The position numbers and the translations under genes were made by a program. This document shows positions 1 through 5,554 of a stretch of 7,932 nucleotides of DNA, piece after piece (within the stretch, counting starts at the first letter, position 1; each line of letters opens with the position of its first letter). The stretch is from Ventricola sp051883735. GTDB lineage: Bacteria; Bacillota; Clostridia; Christensenellales; Aristaeellaceae. Below the pieces are notes generated by a model. The model saw only the letters and a program-made list of their open reading frames with translations. It was not told the origin of the DNA and did no database searches. The DNA is taken from NCBI GenBank assembly GCA_051883735.1, contig JBJEUH010000035.1:1-7932 (forward strand), given 5' to 3'.

Positions 1-2
1 AC

Positions 3-125
3 GAGTACCGCTTCATCGACCTGGAGAGCGAGATGGACGTGCTGCGCGACATGCTGAAATCCGACGGCCTGATCGACGAGACGCAGGACGACGACCCGTT
101 CGCCCAGGTGCTGGGCGGGCACTGA
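3..125 (+). CDS. C-terminal tail of an unidentified protein (5' end outside the window)
   Basis: An open frame enters from the left edge and ends at TGA 123-125, giving the last 40 residues of a protein. The visible tail is highly acidic and probably helical (it includes LESEMDVLRDMLKSDG), followed by an Asp-rich stretch (ETQDDDPF) and a short QVLGGH end. GC-rich third positions match the rest of the window, which supports real coding. I do not recognise the family from this tail and assign no function. The gene runs toward lacM, so the two are convergent. A structured repeat begins 17 bp after its stop, and a stem-loop terminator follows at 335-370. Confidence 0.6.
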   Translation, partial: EYRFIDLESEMDVLRDMLKSDGLIDETQDDDPFAQVLGGH

Positions 126-142
126 CACGCCCGCTCATCCAG

Positions 143-273
143 GCGCGAAGCGAAGAAGGGAGTCTGAGGGACTGGTCCCTCAGGCAGGTTTTAGGGCGGC
201 AGCCCTAACGTCTCCATATTATAAAGAAAAATGCAGTTTCAGAGCAGGCTGCGCAGCAGCCTACGATTGAAAC
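143..273 (+). repeat. Three-hairpin dispersed repeat, copy 1
   Basis: This is a ~131-bp unit found again at 434-562 on the opposite strand and, truncated, at 7877-7932. It begins with a purine-rich leader (GCGAAGCGAAGAAGGGAG) and then has three hairpins. Hairpin 1 is CTGAGGGAC (164-172) with GTCCCTCAG (175-183). Hairpin 2 is TTAGGGC (191-197), loop GGCA, GCCCTAA (202-208). Hairpin 3 has an outer stem GTTTCA (236-241)/TGAAAC (268-273), an asymmetric internal loop GAGC/ACGAT, and an inner stem AGGCTGC (246-252)/GCAGCCT (256-262). The stretch between hairpins 2 and 3 is A/T-rich and poorly conserved. The element lies 17 bp after the stop of the upstream gene and in the same direction. It has no coding potential of its own. 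It could be a non-autonomous mobile element, a REP-like repeat or a structured 3' UTR RNA; the sequence does not decide between these. Confidence 0.88.
223..273 (-). terminator. Terminator-like antisense reading of hairpin 3, repeat copy 1
   Basis: Read on the minus strand, hairpin 3 of copy 1 (273 down to 236) is followed by TGCATTTTTCTTT, a T-rich run at 235-223. A GC-rich stem followed by a T-run is the usual form of an intrinsic terminator. It would stop transcripts that run leftward past lacM before they enter the convergent upstream gene. The short TGCA spacer between stem and T-run makes it weaker than a textbook example. Function is inferred from shape only. Confidence 0.45.
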
Positions 274-334
274 AGGGACAAAGCGCGCGGTTTGAGTTCT
301 CACCGCCAATCCGATCGCATCCCTGATCAAATGC

Positions 335-370
335 AAAAGTGCGATATGCTTTCACATACCGCACTTTTTT
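335..370 (+). terminator. Intrinsic terminator between the convergent genes
   Basis: The stem AAAAGTGCG (335-343) pairs with CGCACTTTT (360-368). It continues, after one A-C mismatch, with TATG (345-348)/CATA (355-358) around the 6-nt loop CTTTCA. On the plus strand the stem ends in a run of six T (365-370), so it should terminate the upstream plus-strand gene. The A-rich left arm gives a shorter T-run on the minus strand, so weaker bidirectional action for the lacLM transcript is possible. Flanking ATGCAA (331-336) and TTGCAT (372-377) extend the symmetry with a bulge. Confidence 0.75.
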
Positions 371-433
371 GTTGCATGATTTTAGCTGTCCATGACGCTC
401 TGATTTCAAATACCCGCTTTGCGGATCAAACCC

Positions 434-482
434 GTCTCAATCGTAGGATGCTGCGCATCCTGCTCTGAGACTGCGCTTTTTT
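434..482 (+). terminator. Terminator-like antisense reading of hairpin 3, repeat copy 2
   Basis: Read on the plus strand, hairpin 3 of copy 2 (434-471) is followed by TGCGCTTTTTT (472-482). Stem plus six T resembles an intrinsic terminator. It would catch plus-strand transcripts that pass the stem-loop at 335-370 before they run antisense into lacM. It mirrors the arrangement on the other strand at 223-273. Activity is inferred from shape only. Confidence 0.5.
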
Positions 483-562
483 CATAGGATGGGATACGTT
501 GGGCTGCCGCCCAAACCTGCCTGAGGGATTTCATCCCTCAGACTCCCTTCTTCGCTTCGCGC
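434..562 (-). repeat. Three-hairpin dispersed repeat, copy 2 (inverted)
   Basis: This is a full copy of the repeat at 143-273, on the minus strand. Hairpin 1 has arms at 533-541 and 521-529, changed to GAT/ATC at the tip where copy 1 has GAC/GTC. Hairpin 2 is TTGGGC (499-504) with GCCCAA (509-514) around TGCC, one pair shorter per arm than in copy 1. Hairpin 3 has outer arms GTCTCA (434-439)/TGAGAC (466-471) and inner arms AGGATGC (445-451)/GCATCCT (455-461). The internal loop bases ATCGT/GCTC match copy 1. The copy starts 29 bp after the lacM stop in the sense direction of lacM. With copy 1 it forms a large inverted repeat around a ~160-bp centre. Confidence 0.88.
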
Positions 563-591
563 GCCCGACAGCATTTTTGGCGGGGACAGGA

Positions 592-1542
592 TTACAGCTC
601 GATATTGAACGAGAACGCCATATCCGTTTCGGCGCTGAGGTGATACGCTTCTTCCACGTCCGCGCCCCAGCTGTTGATGCCGCCCACGCCGCGCACGGCG
701 CCGTAGACGCACAGCACGGTGCGCCGGGCCGGCGGCAGTTCCTCGTGATGGGTCGCGCTTTCCAGCTCCTCAGCCGTGTAGGGCAGGCAGGAGAACGCAA
801 ACGGCTTTTCGTCCATGCTGATTCTGAGGGCGCTCTCGGGGGGATTCGCGGTGTTCGCCAGCTGCGTATCGCGGCGGATCTCCACCCACTTCGTCTCCAT
901 GTGCATGCCGCAGTCCTGCGGCACCATGTACGGCGTCACCGGCAGGCCCTTCACCTCGTACACGCCCGGCACGCCGCCGGCCATGCGGTCGGGGTACGTC
1001 TCGCCGGACAGGCCCTCGTAGGTAAAACCGGTCGCCATCGTCGGCATCACCATGCGCAGGCCGAAGACCGGCATCTGCGGCAGGCCCTTCTGGCCGAAGT
1101 ACCGGCAGGCCACGTTGATGCGCCCGTCCGCCGTCACGGTGTAGGTCACGTTCACCTTCGCCGCCGGAACCGTCAGCGTCTCAAACGAGAAGGTGATCGC
1201 CACGCGCTCCGCGGTCTCCTCCGGGGTGTAGCGGTTGTTCTCCGGCGGAATCGGCAGCGCGATCGCCCGGCCGTCCACCGCCACCGACGCGCCGGTCACG
1301 CGGATGAAGGTATCCGCCGCCAGCCAGCAGCCGGACGCGAGGTGGAACTGGCTGCCGCGGTCGTTGTCCGTCAGCGCGCGCCAGAAGGTCGGCTGCGGCG
1401 CGCGGTACATCCACTCGCGCCCGCCGCTCACCAGGGACTCGATGCCCCCGCGCATATAGTTGAAGATCACATGCCAGGCGCCGCCCTTCACGCCCAGCGT
1501 CAGATCTCCGAAAACGAGCTTCAGCTTATTTGTGCAGGCCAT
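592..1542 (-). CDS. lacM: Beta-galactosidase small subunit LacM
   Basis: This 316-residue protein is the small subunit of a heterodimeric glycoside hydrolase family 2 beta-galactosidase. It corresponds to the C-terminal part of single-chain LacZ (beta-galactosidase small-chain domain) and helps complete the active site formed mainly by LacL. The family's conserved FWRALTDNDRG stretch is at residues 53-63. Near the C terminus GVGGINSW ends at Trp292 and resembles the GIGGDDSW region of E. coli LacZ. Length is close to the ~315-320 residues usual for LacM. The start is the ATG at 1542. An in-frame TGA lies four codons upstream inside the ribosome-binding region, so no longer form exists unless ATT is used. 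The gene begins inside lacL with a 17-nt overlap and should be translationally coupled to it. The product is expected in the cytoplasm, with no signal peptide. A copy of the structured repeat follows the stop. Confidence 0.93.
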   Translation of the reverse strand: MACTNKLKLVFGDLTLGVKGGAWHVIFNYMRGGIESLVSGGREWMYRAPQPTFWRALTDNDRGSQFHLASGCWLAADTFIRVTGASVAVDGRAIALPIPPENNRYTPEETAERVAITFSFETLTVPAAKVNVTYTVTADGRINVACRYFGQKGLPQMPVFGLRMVMPTMATGFTYEGLSGETYPDRMAGGVPGVYEVKGLPVTPYMVPQDCGMHMETKWVEIRRDTQLANTANPPESALRISMDEKPFAFSCLPYTAEELESATHHEELPPARRTVLCVYGAVRGVGGINSWGADVEEAYHLSAETDMAFSFNIEL

Positions 1543-3403
1543 AGTAATACTTCACCTCCTGAATCGCAGGCTTCTCGGTTCTGTCCGCAAAGACGATGCC
1601 GTTGCCGGAGAACTCATAGTCGGACGGACGGTCGTCAAAGTCGCCGCCGTAGCGGAGCACCTCGCGGCCGGTCACCTCGTCGCGCACCATGACGGCCTGA
1701 TCGATGTAGTCCCAGATGAAGCCGCCCTGCATCATCGGGAACTCGTCCACCAGATCGTGATAGGACTTCATGCCGCCCAGCGAGTTGCCCATGTCGTGCA
1801 TGTACTCGCACAGGATGAACGGCTTGGGCGGATCGCTCTCCAGGTACTCCCTGACCTTGTCCGGCGCGGTGTACATGTGGCTCTCCATGTCGGAGATGCG
1901 GTCCTTGTACGCCGGGCAGTTGAACACGCCCTCGTAGTGCACCAGGCGGCTCGGGTCGGTCTCCTTGAAGTAGCGGTTCATCTTCACCAGCACCTCGCCC
2001 GCGTAGGACTCGTTGCCCAGGGACCAGAACAGGATGGAGACGTGGTTCTTGAAGGTCTCAAAGTTGTTCCTGGCGCGGTCGAGCACGGCGGCCTCCCAGG
2101 CCTCGTTGCTGCCCGGCACGTTCCAGCTCGGCTCGATGCCGCCGCCCTTCTGCCAGGAGCCGTGGCTCTCCAGGTTCGTCTCGCTCATCATGTAGATGCC
2201 GGCCTCGTCGCAACGGCGGTAGAAGGACAGGCGGTCCGGATAATGGCAGGTGCGCACAGCGTTGATGTTGTTGCGCTGCATGCACGCGATATCCCAGATC
2301 TCGTCCTCGTCGGTGATGCAGCGACCGCTGCGGCAGTTCCACTCGTGGCGGTTCACGCCGTTGATGACGAGGCGCTCGCCGTTGAGCAGCATGATCCTGT
2401 TCACCATCTCGATGGTCCTGAAGCCGATGCTCTGGGGCACGACCTCCACGACCCCGCCGTTCTGGTCGAGCAGCAGGATCTCGAGGGTGTACAGGTTCGG
2501 GTGATGGTTGTGCCACAGCTTCACCTGCCCCGGCATGTCGAGGGTCAGGGTGAGCCTGTCGTCCGCGTCGGCCTCGGCGGAGGCGAGCACGGCGTCGCCC
2601 TCCAGCACGCGGGCCTGCACCTTCACGGCGTTGCCGCTGAGCCTGAGGTCCACGTTCACCTTGCCCGCGAGGGTCCTCAGGTTCACCTGGGGCCTGGCCC
2701 AGAGGTCCTCCACGTGCGCAGCGGGCCTGGCCAGCAGGCTGACGCTCCTGAAGATGCCAAAGAAGCGGAAGAAGTCCTGATCCTCCAGGTACGCGGCGGT
2801 GGAGCGCTTGTGCACCTCCACGCAGAGCGTGTTGCCCGTCTCGCGGATGGCCTCGGTCAGGTCGAACTCGGACGGGGTAAACGTGTCCTCCGCGTAGCCG
2901 ATGAACACGCCGTTGAGCCAGACGTACATCGCCTGCTCCACGCCCTCAAAGCGCACCGCCACGCGCTTGCCGCGCAGCGCCTCGTTCAGGTCGAATTGGC
3001 ACACATAGGAGCCGACCGGGTTGTATTCCGCCTCGGAGAACTGGCCCTCCATGCGCTCGCCCGGCATGCCGGAGAACGCCGGACGGCGGTACTCATGGCC
3101 CTCCCAGGGATAGAGGGTATTGATGTAGTGCACCTTGTCATAGCCGGCCATCTCGATATGGCCCGGCACGACGATGTCGTCAAAGGAAGAGAAGTCGTAG
3201 CCTTCCTCATGGAAGCCTGCCGGGCGGGTCTTGGCGTTCACGGAATACGCGAACTTCCACACGCCGTCGAGCGACTGGCACAGCGTCTGCCGGCCGGCCT
3301 TGGCGTCCGCCTCGCTCTCATAGTAGAGATGATCGCTGTGCGCGTCGATCTGACCGACGCGGAACACGCGCGGATCGTCGAGCCACTTGATATTGGGCTG
3401 CAT
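1526..3403 (-). CDS. lacL: Beta-galactosidase large subunit LacL (GH2 catalytic chain)
   Basis: This 625-residue catalytic chain of a LacLM beta-galactosidase hydrolyses lactose or other beta-galactosides in the cytoplasm. The order is the GH2 sugar-binding domain (about 30-220), the immunoglobulin-like domain (about 225-335) and the TIM barrel (about 338-625). Catalytic landmarks align with E. coli LacZ. WSLGNE places the acid/base at Glu465, and ILCEYMHDMGNSLGG places the nucleophile at Glu533. INGVNRHEW (347-355), RTCHYP with His387, and ETNLESHG with the probable magnesium ligands Glu412 and His414 are all intact. Length matches known LacL proteins (~626). The frame stays open 88 codons upstream into the chr gene. 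ATG 3403 is chosen because GAGGAGG lies 9 nt before it, a promoter lies just upstream, and homology begins with this start (WLDDPRVFRVGQIDAHSD). No permease or lac regulator is adjacent. Arginine codons switch to AGG in residues 219-336. Confidence 0.95.
   Translation of the reverse strand: MQPNIKWLDDPRVFRVGQIDAHSDHLYYESEADAKAGRQTLCQSLDGVWKFAYSVNAKTRPAGFHEEGYDFSSFDDIVVPGHIEMAGYDKVHYINTLYPWEGHEYRRPAFSGMPGERMEGQFSEAEYNPVGSYVCQFDLNEALRGKRVAVRFEGVEQAMYVWLNGVFIGYAEDTFTPSEFDLTEAIRETGNTLCVEVHKRSTAAYLEDQDFFRFFGIFRSVSLLARPAAHVEDLWARPQVNLRTLAGKVNVDLRLSGNAVKVQARVLEGDAVLASAEADADDRLTLTLDMPGQVKLWHNHHPNLYTLEILLLDQNGGVVEVVPQSIGFRTIEMVNRIMLLNGERLVINGVNRHEWNCRSGRCITDEDEIWDIACMQRNNINAVRTCHYPDRLSFYRRCDEAGIYMMSETNLESHGSWQKGGGIEPSWNVPGSNEAWEAAVLDRARNNFETFKNHVSILFWSLGNESYAGEVLVKMNRYFKETDPSRLVHYEGVFNCPAYKDRISDMESHMYTAPDKVREYLESDPPKPFILCEYMHDMGNSLGGMKSYHDLVDEFPMMQGGFIWDYIDQAVMVRDEVTGREVLRYGGDFDDRPSDYEFSGNGIVFADRTEKPAIQEVKYYYGLHK
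1553..1560 (-). promoter_or_regulatory. Ribosome-binding site of lacM inside lacL
   Basis: The minus strand reads AGGAGGTGA here, a complete complement of the 16S anti-Shine-Dalgarno end. AGGAGG is 12 nt from ATG 1542, and the extended match ends 9 nt from it. It is encoded within the last codons of lacL, so ribosomes finishing lacL can restart on lacM. It supports the 1542 start and points to balanced synthesis of the two subunits. Confidence 0.75.
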
Positions 3404-3435
3404 GCCGGGAAACCTCCTCGTTCTGTACAGATTGC

Positions 3436-3456
3436 ATGATGCGAACTTGCCATCAT
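3436..3456. promoter_or_regulatory. Operator-like palindrome at the lacLM transcription start
   Basis: Arms ATGATG (3436-3441) and CATCAT (3451-3456) are exact inverted complements, with an additional inner AA/TT match (3444-3445/3447-3448) around a central C at 3446. The site lies just downstream of the lacL -10 box, at and after the expected start point, where a repressor would block transcription. Its odd-numbered centre lacks the central CG typical of LacI-family operators, so the binding family is unclear. Alternatively it forms a small hairpin in the 5' UTR. Confidence 0.4.
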
Positions 3457-3461
3457 TACCC

Positions 3462-3490
3462 ATTATACCCAATCCAACCGCCGCTGTAAA
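3462..3490 (-). promoter_or_regulatory. Promoter of lacLM (sigma-A type)
   Basis: On the minus strand -35 TTTACA (3490-3485) and -10 TATAAT (3467-3462) are separated by exactly 17 bp. The -10 is consensus and the -35 has one mismatch to TTGACA. The predicted start near 3455 leaves a ~52-nt leader before the AGGAGG and ATG of lacL. The -35 is 13 bp from the stop of the upstream chr gene, so lacLM can be transcribed alone. I see no clear terminator between the two, so read-through from the chr pair remains possible. Confidence 0.8.
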
Positions 3491-3503
3491 GGGCGAACGC
3501 GCT

Positions 3504-4070
3504 TTATGCCCCGCCGGACAGCACGCCCACCGCCAGCGAGAGCACGCCGCACAGCAGCATGACGGCGATCGGACTCGTTTTGCGCCTGCGCAGCAGGAAA
3601 AGCGCCAGGAGAAACAGGCCCGCGCCCAGCAGCCGGATGCTCTGCGGCGCAATCTCATGCCCGCCAAAGAGCACCAGCAGCAGCACGTCCAGCCCCGCTG
3701 AGGCGATCAGCGCGACGACCGCCGGCCGCAGAAAGCCCAGCACGCCCTGGATCACCGAGAGGCTGCGGTAGCGCCTGTACAGGTACGCCAGCAGGGACAC
3801 CAGCACGAGCGACGGCGTCACCACGCCCAGCGAAGCGCACAGCGCGCCGGGAAAGCCCGCCACGCGCATGCCCGCGAACGTCGCCGCGTTGAGCTGGATC
3901 GGTCCGGGCGTCATCTCCGCGATGGTCAGCAGGTCGGCGAACTCGCTCATCGTCATCCAGCCGCGCGCCTGCACGACCTGGCTGCGGATCATCGGCATCG
4001 CCGCATACCCGCCGCCGATGGAGAACAGCGCGATCTCAAAAAACGTCGCGTACAGCTGAAGCAGGATCAT
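3504..4070 (-). CDS. chrA: Short-chain chromate transporter family protein, second of a pair
   Basis: This is a 188-residue integral membrane protein of the ChrA (CHR) superfamily, single-domain short-chain type. The CHR signatures are visible as FSIGGGYAAMPMI (16-28) and EMTPGPIQLNAATFAG (52-67). Hydrophobic segments then run at about 75-98, 107-134 and 145-160, with a final one at 168-185. Short-chain CHR proteins normally come as adjacent gene pairs that work together, as in Bacillus subtilis YwrA/YwrB, where both are needed for chromate efflux. ATG 4070 is chosen over the longer frame because it overlaps the previous stop as ATGA, has GGAGG just upstream, and starts the hydrophobic domain. 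The 61 residues ahead of it are Arg/Gly-rich shadow translation. Chromate as the true substrate is inferred from family; many CHR proteins in anaerobes have not been tested. Confidence 0.88.
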   Translation of the reverse strand: MILLQLYATFFEIALFSIGGGYAAMPMIRSQVVQARGWMTMSEFADLLTIAEMTPGPIQLNAATFAGMRVAGFPGALCASLGVVTPSLVLVSLLAYLYRRYRSLSVIQGVLGFLRPAVVALIASAGLDVLLLVLFGGHEIAPQSIRLLGAGLFLLALFLLRRRKTSPIAVMLLCGVLSLAVGVLSGGA

Positions 4071-4642
4071 GCGCCCGCCTCCTTCCGCGCGGTCAGCTGG
4101 AGCAGCGCGCCCAGCAGGGCTGCGCTCGCGATGACCACCGCCACGCTGACGTCCGCGACGTACACCGCCAGAAACGCCGCGACCATGACGGCGTTCTTGA
4201 TCGCCGAGCGCTGCGAGAGCACGCCGCGCCCCATGCTCAGCACCACGTCGCACAGCACCGCCGCCACGCCCGCCTGCATGCCGGACAGCAGCATCGCCAC
4301 ATAGGGATTTCCGGCAAACGCGCTGTAAAACATCGTGACCACCGCGAGGATGCCCAGCGGCGGCAGCACCGTGCCCAGCACCGCGGCGAGCATGCCCGCC
4401 GCGCCGCCCACGCGCCAGCCCACCAGGATCGCCGCGTTGACCGCGATCGCGCCCGGGCAGGACTGCGAGAGCGCCGTGTAATCGAGCATCTCCGATTCGC
4501 TCAGCCAGCCGTATTCATCCACAAATTTCTTCTTCATCAGCGACACGATCACAAACCCGCCGCCGAACGTGCACGCGCTGATGACGAGCATCGAGCCAAA
4601 CAGCCGCAGCAGCTTTTCGCCCTCCTGCGTTCTCTTTTCCAT
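4067..4642 (-). CDS. chrA: Short-chain chromate transporter family protein, first of a pair
   Basis: This is a 191-residue membrane protein and the first half of the two-gene CHR transporter. Signatures are TFGGGFVIVSLM (25-36), with a basic KKKF loop after it, and QSCPGAIAVNAAILVG (60-75). These are the counterparts of the GGG and PGP/N motifs in the partner. Further membrane segments lie at about 80-108, 113-136 and 150-186. ATG 4642 (MEKRTQEGEK) is preferred to ATG 4669 because GGGAGG sits 9 nt upstream of it, and the longer version would begin inside the putative -10 box. The stop overlaps the partner's start by 4 nt, implying coupled translation. Predicted role is efflux or exchange of chromate or a similar oxyanion across the cytoplasmic membrane. 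No chr regulator is adjacent. Confidence 0.88.
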   Translation of the reverse strand: MEKRTQEGEKLLRLFGSMLVISACTFGGGFVIVSLMKKKFVDEYGWLSESEMLDYTALSQSCPGAIAVNAAILVGWRVGGAAGMLAAVLGTVLPPLGILAVVTMFYSAFAGNPYVAMLLSGMQAGVAAVLCDVVLSMGRGVLSQRSAIKNAVMVAAFLAVYVADVSVAVVIASAALLGALLQLTARKEAGA

Positions 4643-4664
4643 GCCTTCACGCCTCCCGGGGGAA

Positions 4665-4693
4665 AGCATAGCATGTTTGAAAGGAGAAGTAAA
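4665..4693 (-). promoter_or_regulatory. Probable promoter of the chr pair (extended -10)
   Basis: On the minus strand -35 TTTACT (4693-4688), a 17-bp spacer, then TGC followed by -10 TATGCT (4670-4665). Both boxes match consensus at four of six positions, and the extended TG helps. The predicted start leaves a leader of about 15 nt containing GGGAGG before ATG 4642. It is much weaker than the divergent promoter at 4733-4761. Confidence 0.45.
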
Positions 4694-4732
4694 TCCTCTT
4701 TTTGCCGGTCAGTCGATTTGCCGGTTTTTGGA

Positions 4733-4761
4733 TTGACAGTCTCTTCCATCTCCTCTATAAT
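4733..4761 (+). promoter_or_regulatory. Strong consensus promoter of the ABC exporter operon
   Basis: TTGACA (4733-4738), a 17-bp spacer and TATAAT (4756-4761) form a perfect sigma-A/sigma-70 consensus. The predicted start is near 4768, giving a leader of about 54 nt to the GTG at 4822. A promoter this strong on a transporter operon suggests control by repression, which fits the palindrome that begins on the last base of the -10 box. Confidence 0.88.
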
Positions 4762-4796
4762 AAAAACATAAAAACAAAATCGTTTTTACGTTTTTA
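4761..4796. promoter_or_regulatory. 36-bp operator-like palindrome with tandem half-sites
   Basis: Two direct TAAAAAC units (4761-4767 and 4769-4775) face two GTTTTTA units (4782-4788 and 4790-4796) across the 6-bp centre AAAATC. The only break in symmetry is an A-C mismatch between the paired units (4768/4789). The site begins in the -10 box and covers the start point, the classic position for a repressor. Four half-sites at an 8-bp repeat would suit two dimers bound side by side. TetR- or MarR-type regulators are plausible, but none is encoded in this window. In RNA the left arm would be only partly transcribed, so a DNA site is more likely than a hairpin. Confidence 0.65.
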
Positions 4797-4821
4797 CCCG
4801 GCATTTCAAGGAGGCATTCCC

Positions 4822-5526
4822 GTGGGATATATCACATTTGAAAACGTCTGCAAGCATTACCAGACCGGCGATTCCGTCGTGAAGGCGGTCGACAACGTCA
4901 GCTTCTCGATCGAGAAGGGCGAGTTCTGCGTGGTGCTCGGCCCCTCCGGCGCGGGCAAGACGACGATCCTCAACCTGCTGGGCGGCATGGACAAGGCCAC
5001 CAGCGGCAAAATCACCGTGGATGGCAAGGAGATCACCGGCATGCGCGGCCCGCAGCTGACCGAGTACCGCCGTCACGACGTGGGCTTCGTCTTCCAGTTC
5101 TACAACCTGATGCCCAACCTCACGGCGCTGGAGAACGTGGAGCTGGCGCGCCAGGTCTGCCGCAGCCGCGCGCTGGACCCGAAGACCGTCATGGAGCAGG
5201 TAGGCCTGGGCGAGCGCCTTGCCAATTTCCCGGCGCAGCTCTCCGGCGGCGAGCAGCAGCGCGTGTCCATCGCCCGCGCGCTGTGCAAGAATCCCGCGCT
5301 GCTTTTGTGCGACGAGCCGACCGGCGCGCTGGATTCCAAGACCGGCGTGCAGGTGCTCGCCCTGCTCAAGGACGTGTGCAAAACCTACGGTGCAACGGTC
5401 GTCATCATCACGCACAACGCGATGATCGCCCCGCTGGGCAGCCGCGTCATCCGCGTCAAGAACGGCGGCATCGAATCCATCGAGCTCAGCGAGCATCCCG
5501 CGGACGTGAGCGACATCGCCTGGTAA
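4822..5526 (+). CDS. ABC exporter ATPase (MacB/LolD/FtsE-type)
   Basis: This is a 234-residue cytoplasmic nucleotide-binding subunit that would power the permease encoded next. All ABC motifs are intact: Walker A GPSGAGKTT (40-48), Q-loop FQFYNLMPNLTALENV with Gln92, signature LSGGEQQR (140-147), Walker B LLLCDEPTGALDS with catalytic Glu165, and H-loop His198 in IITHN. The TALENV and DEPTGALDS forms are typical of the MacB/LolD/FtsE group (mechanotransmission exporters), not importers. The start is the GTG at 4822. AAGGAGG (4808-4814) lies 7 nt before it, and homology begins at MGYITFENVCKHYQTGD. The frame extends upstream to ATG 4702, but that start lies before the promoter and is excluded. 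The permease begins 28 nt after the stop. The substrate cannot be told from the sequence. Confidence 0.93.
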   Translation: MGYITFENVCKHYQTGDSVVKAVDNVSFSIEKGEFCVVLGPSGAGKTTILNLLGGMDKATSGKITVDGKEITGMRGPQLTEYRRHDVGFVFQFYNLMPNLTALENVELARQVCRSRALDPKTVMEQVGLGERLANFPAQLSGGEQQRVSIARALCKNPALLLCDEPTGALDSKTGVQVLALLKDVCKTYGATVVIITHNAMIAPLGSRVIRVKNGGIESIELSEHPADVSDIAW

Positions 5527-5554
5527 CGCGGGGCGCCCTGTCGGAGGAATCAGC

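Noticed and set aside
143..562. CRISPR array or IS element ends
   Set aside because: There are only two inverted copies here, with no regular direct repeats or spacers. No transposase is encoded between or beside them. I could not see a convincing target-site duplication around either copy.
482..712. A small minus-strand frame running through repeat copy 2
   Set aside because: It is in a different frame from lacM, and its C-terminal part is only the repeat translated. Copies 1 and 2 differ by indels between hairpins, so no reading frame is conserved.
499..1692. A 397-codon plus-strand frame opposite lacM, starting in repeat copy 2
   Set aside because: It is low-complexity His/Arg/Ala shadow translation, and it is opposed by the well-supported LacM sequence.
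1460..3439. A 659-codon open frame on the plus strand opposite lacL
   Set aside because: Its translation is rich in His/Val/Leu/Arg with no recognisable domain. It is an antisense shadow of lacL, kept open by GC-rich codon bias. lacL has intact GH2 catalytic motifs on the other strand.
4702..4821. A longer N terminus for the ABC ATPase from ATG 4702
   Set aside because: That ATG lies upstream of the consensus promoter at 4733-4761. The added residues resemble no ABC domain, and GTG 4822 has AAGGAGG at ideal spacing.
5527..5554. GGGCGCCC palindrome between the ATPase and permease genes
   Set aside because: It has no loop space and no T-run and is expected by chance at this GC content. It is not called a terminator within the operon.
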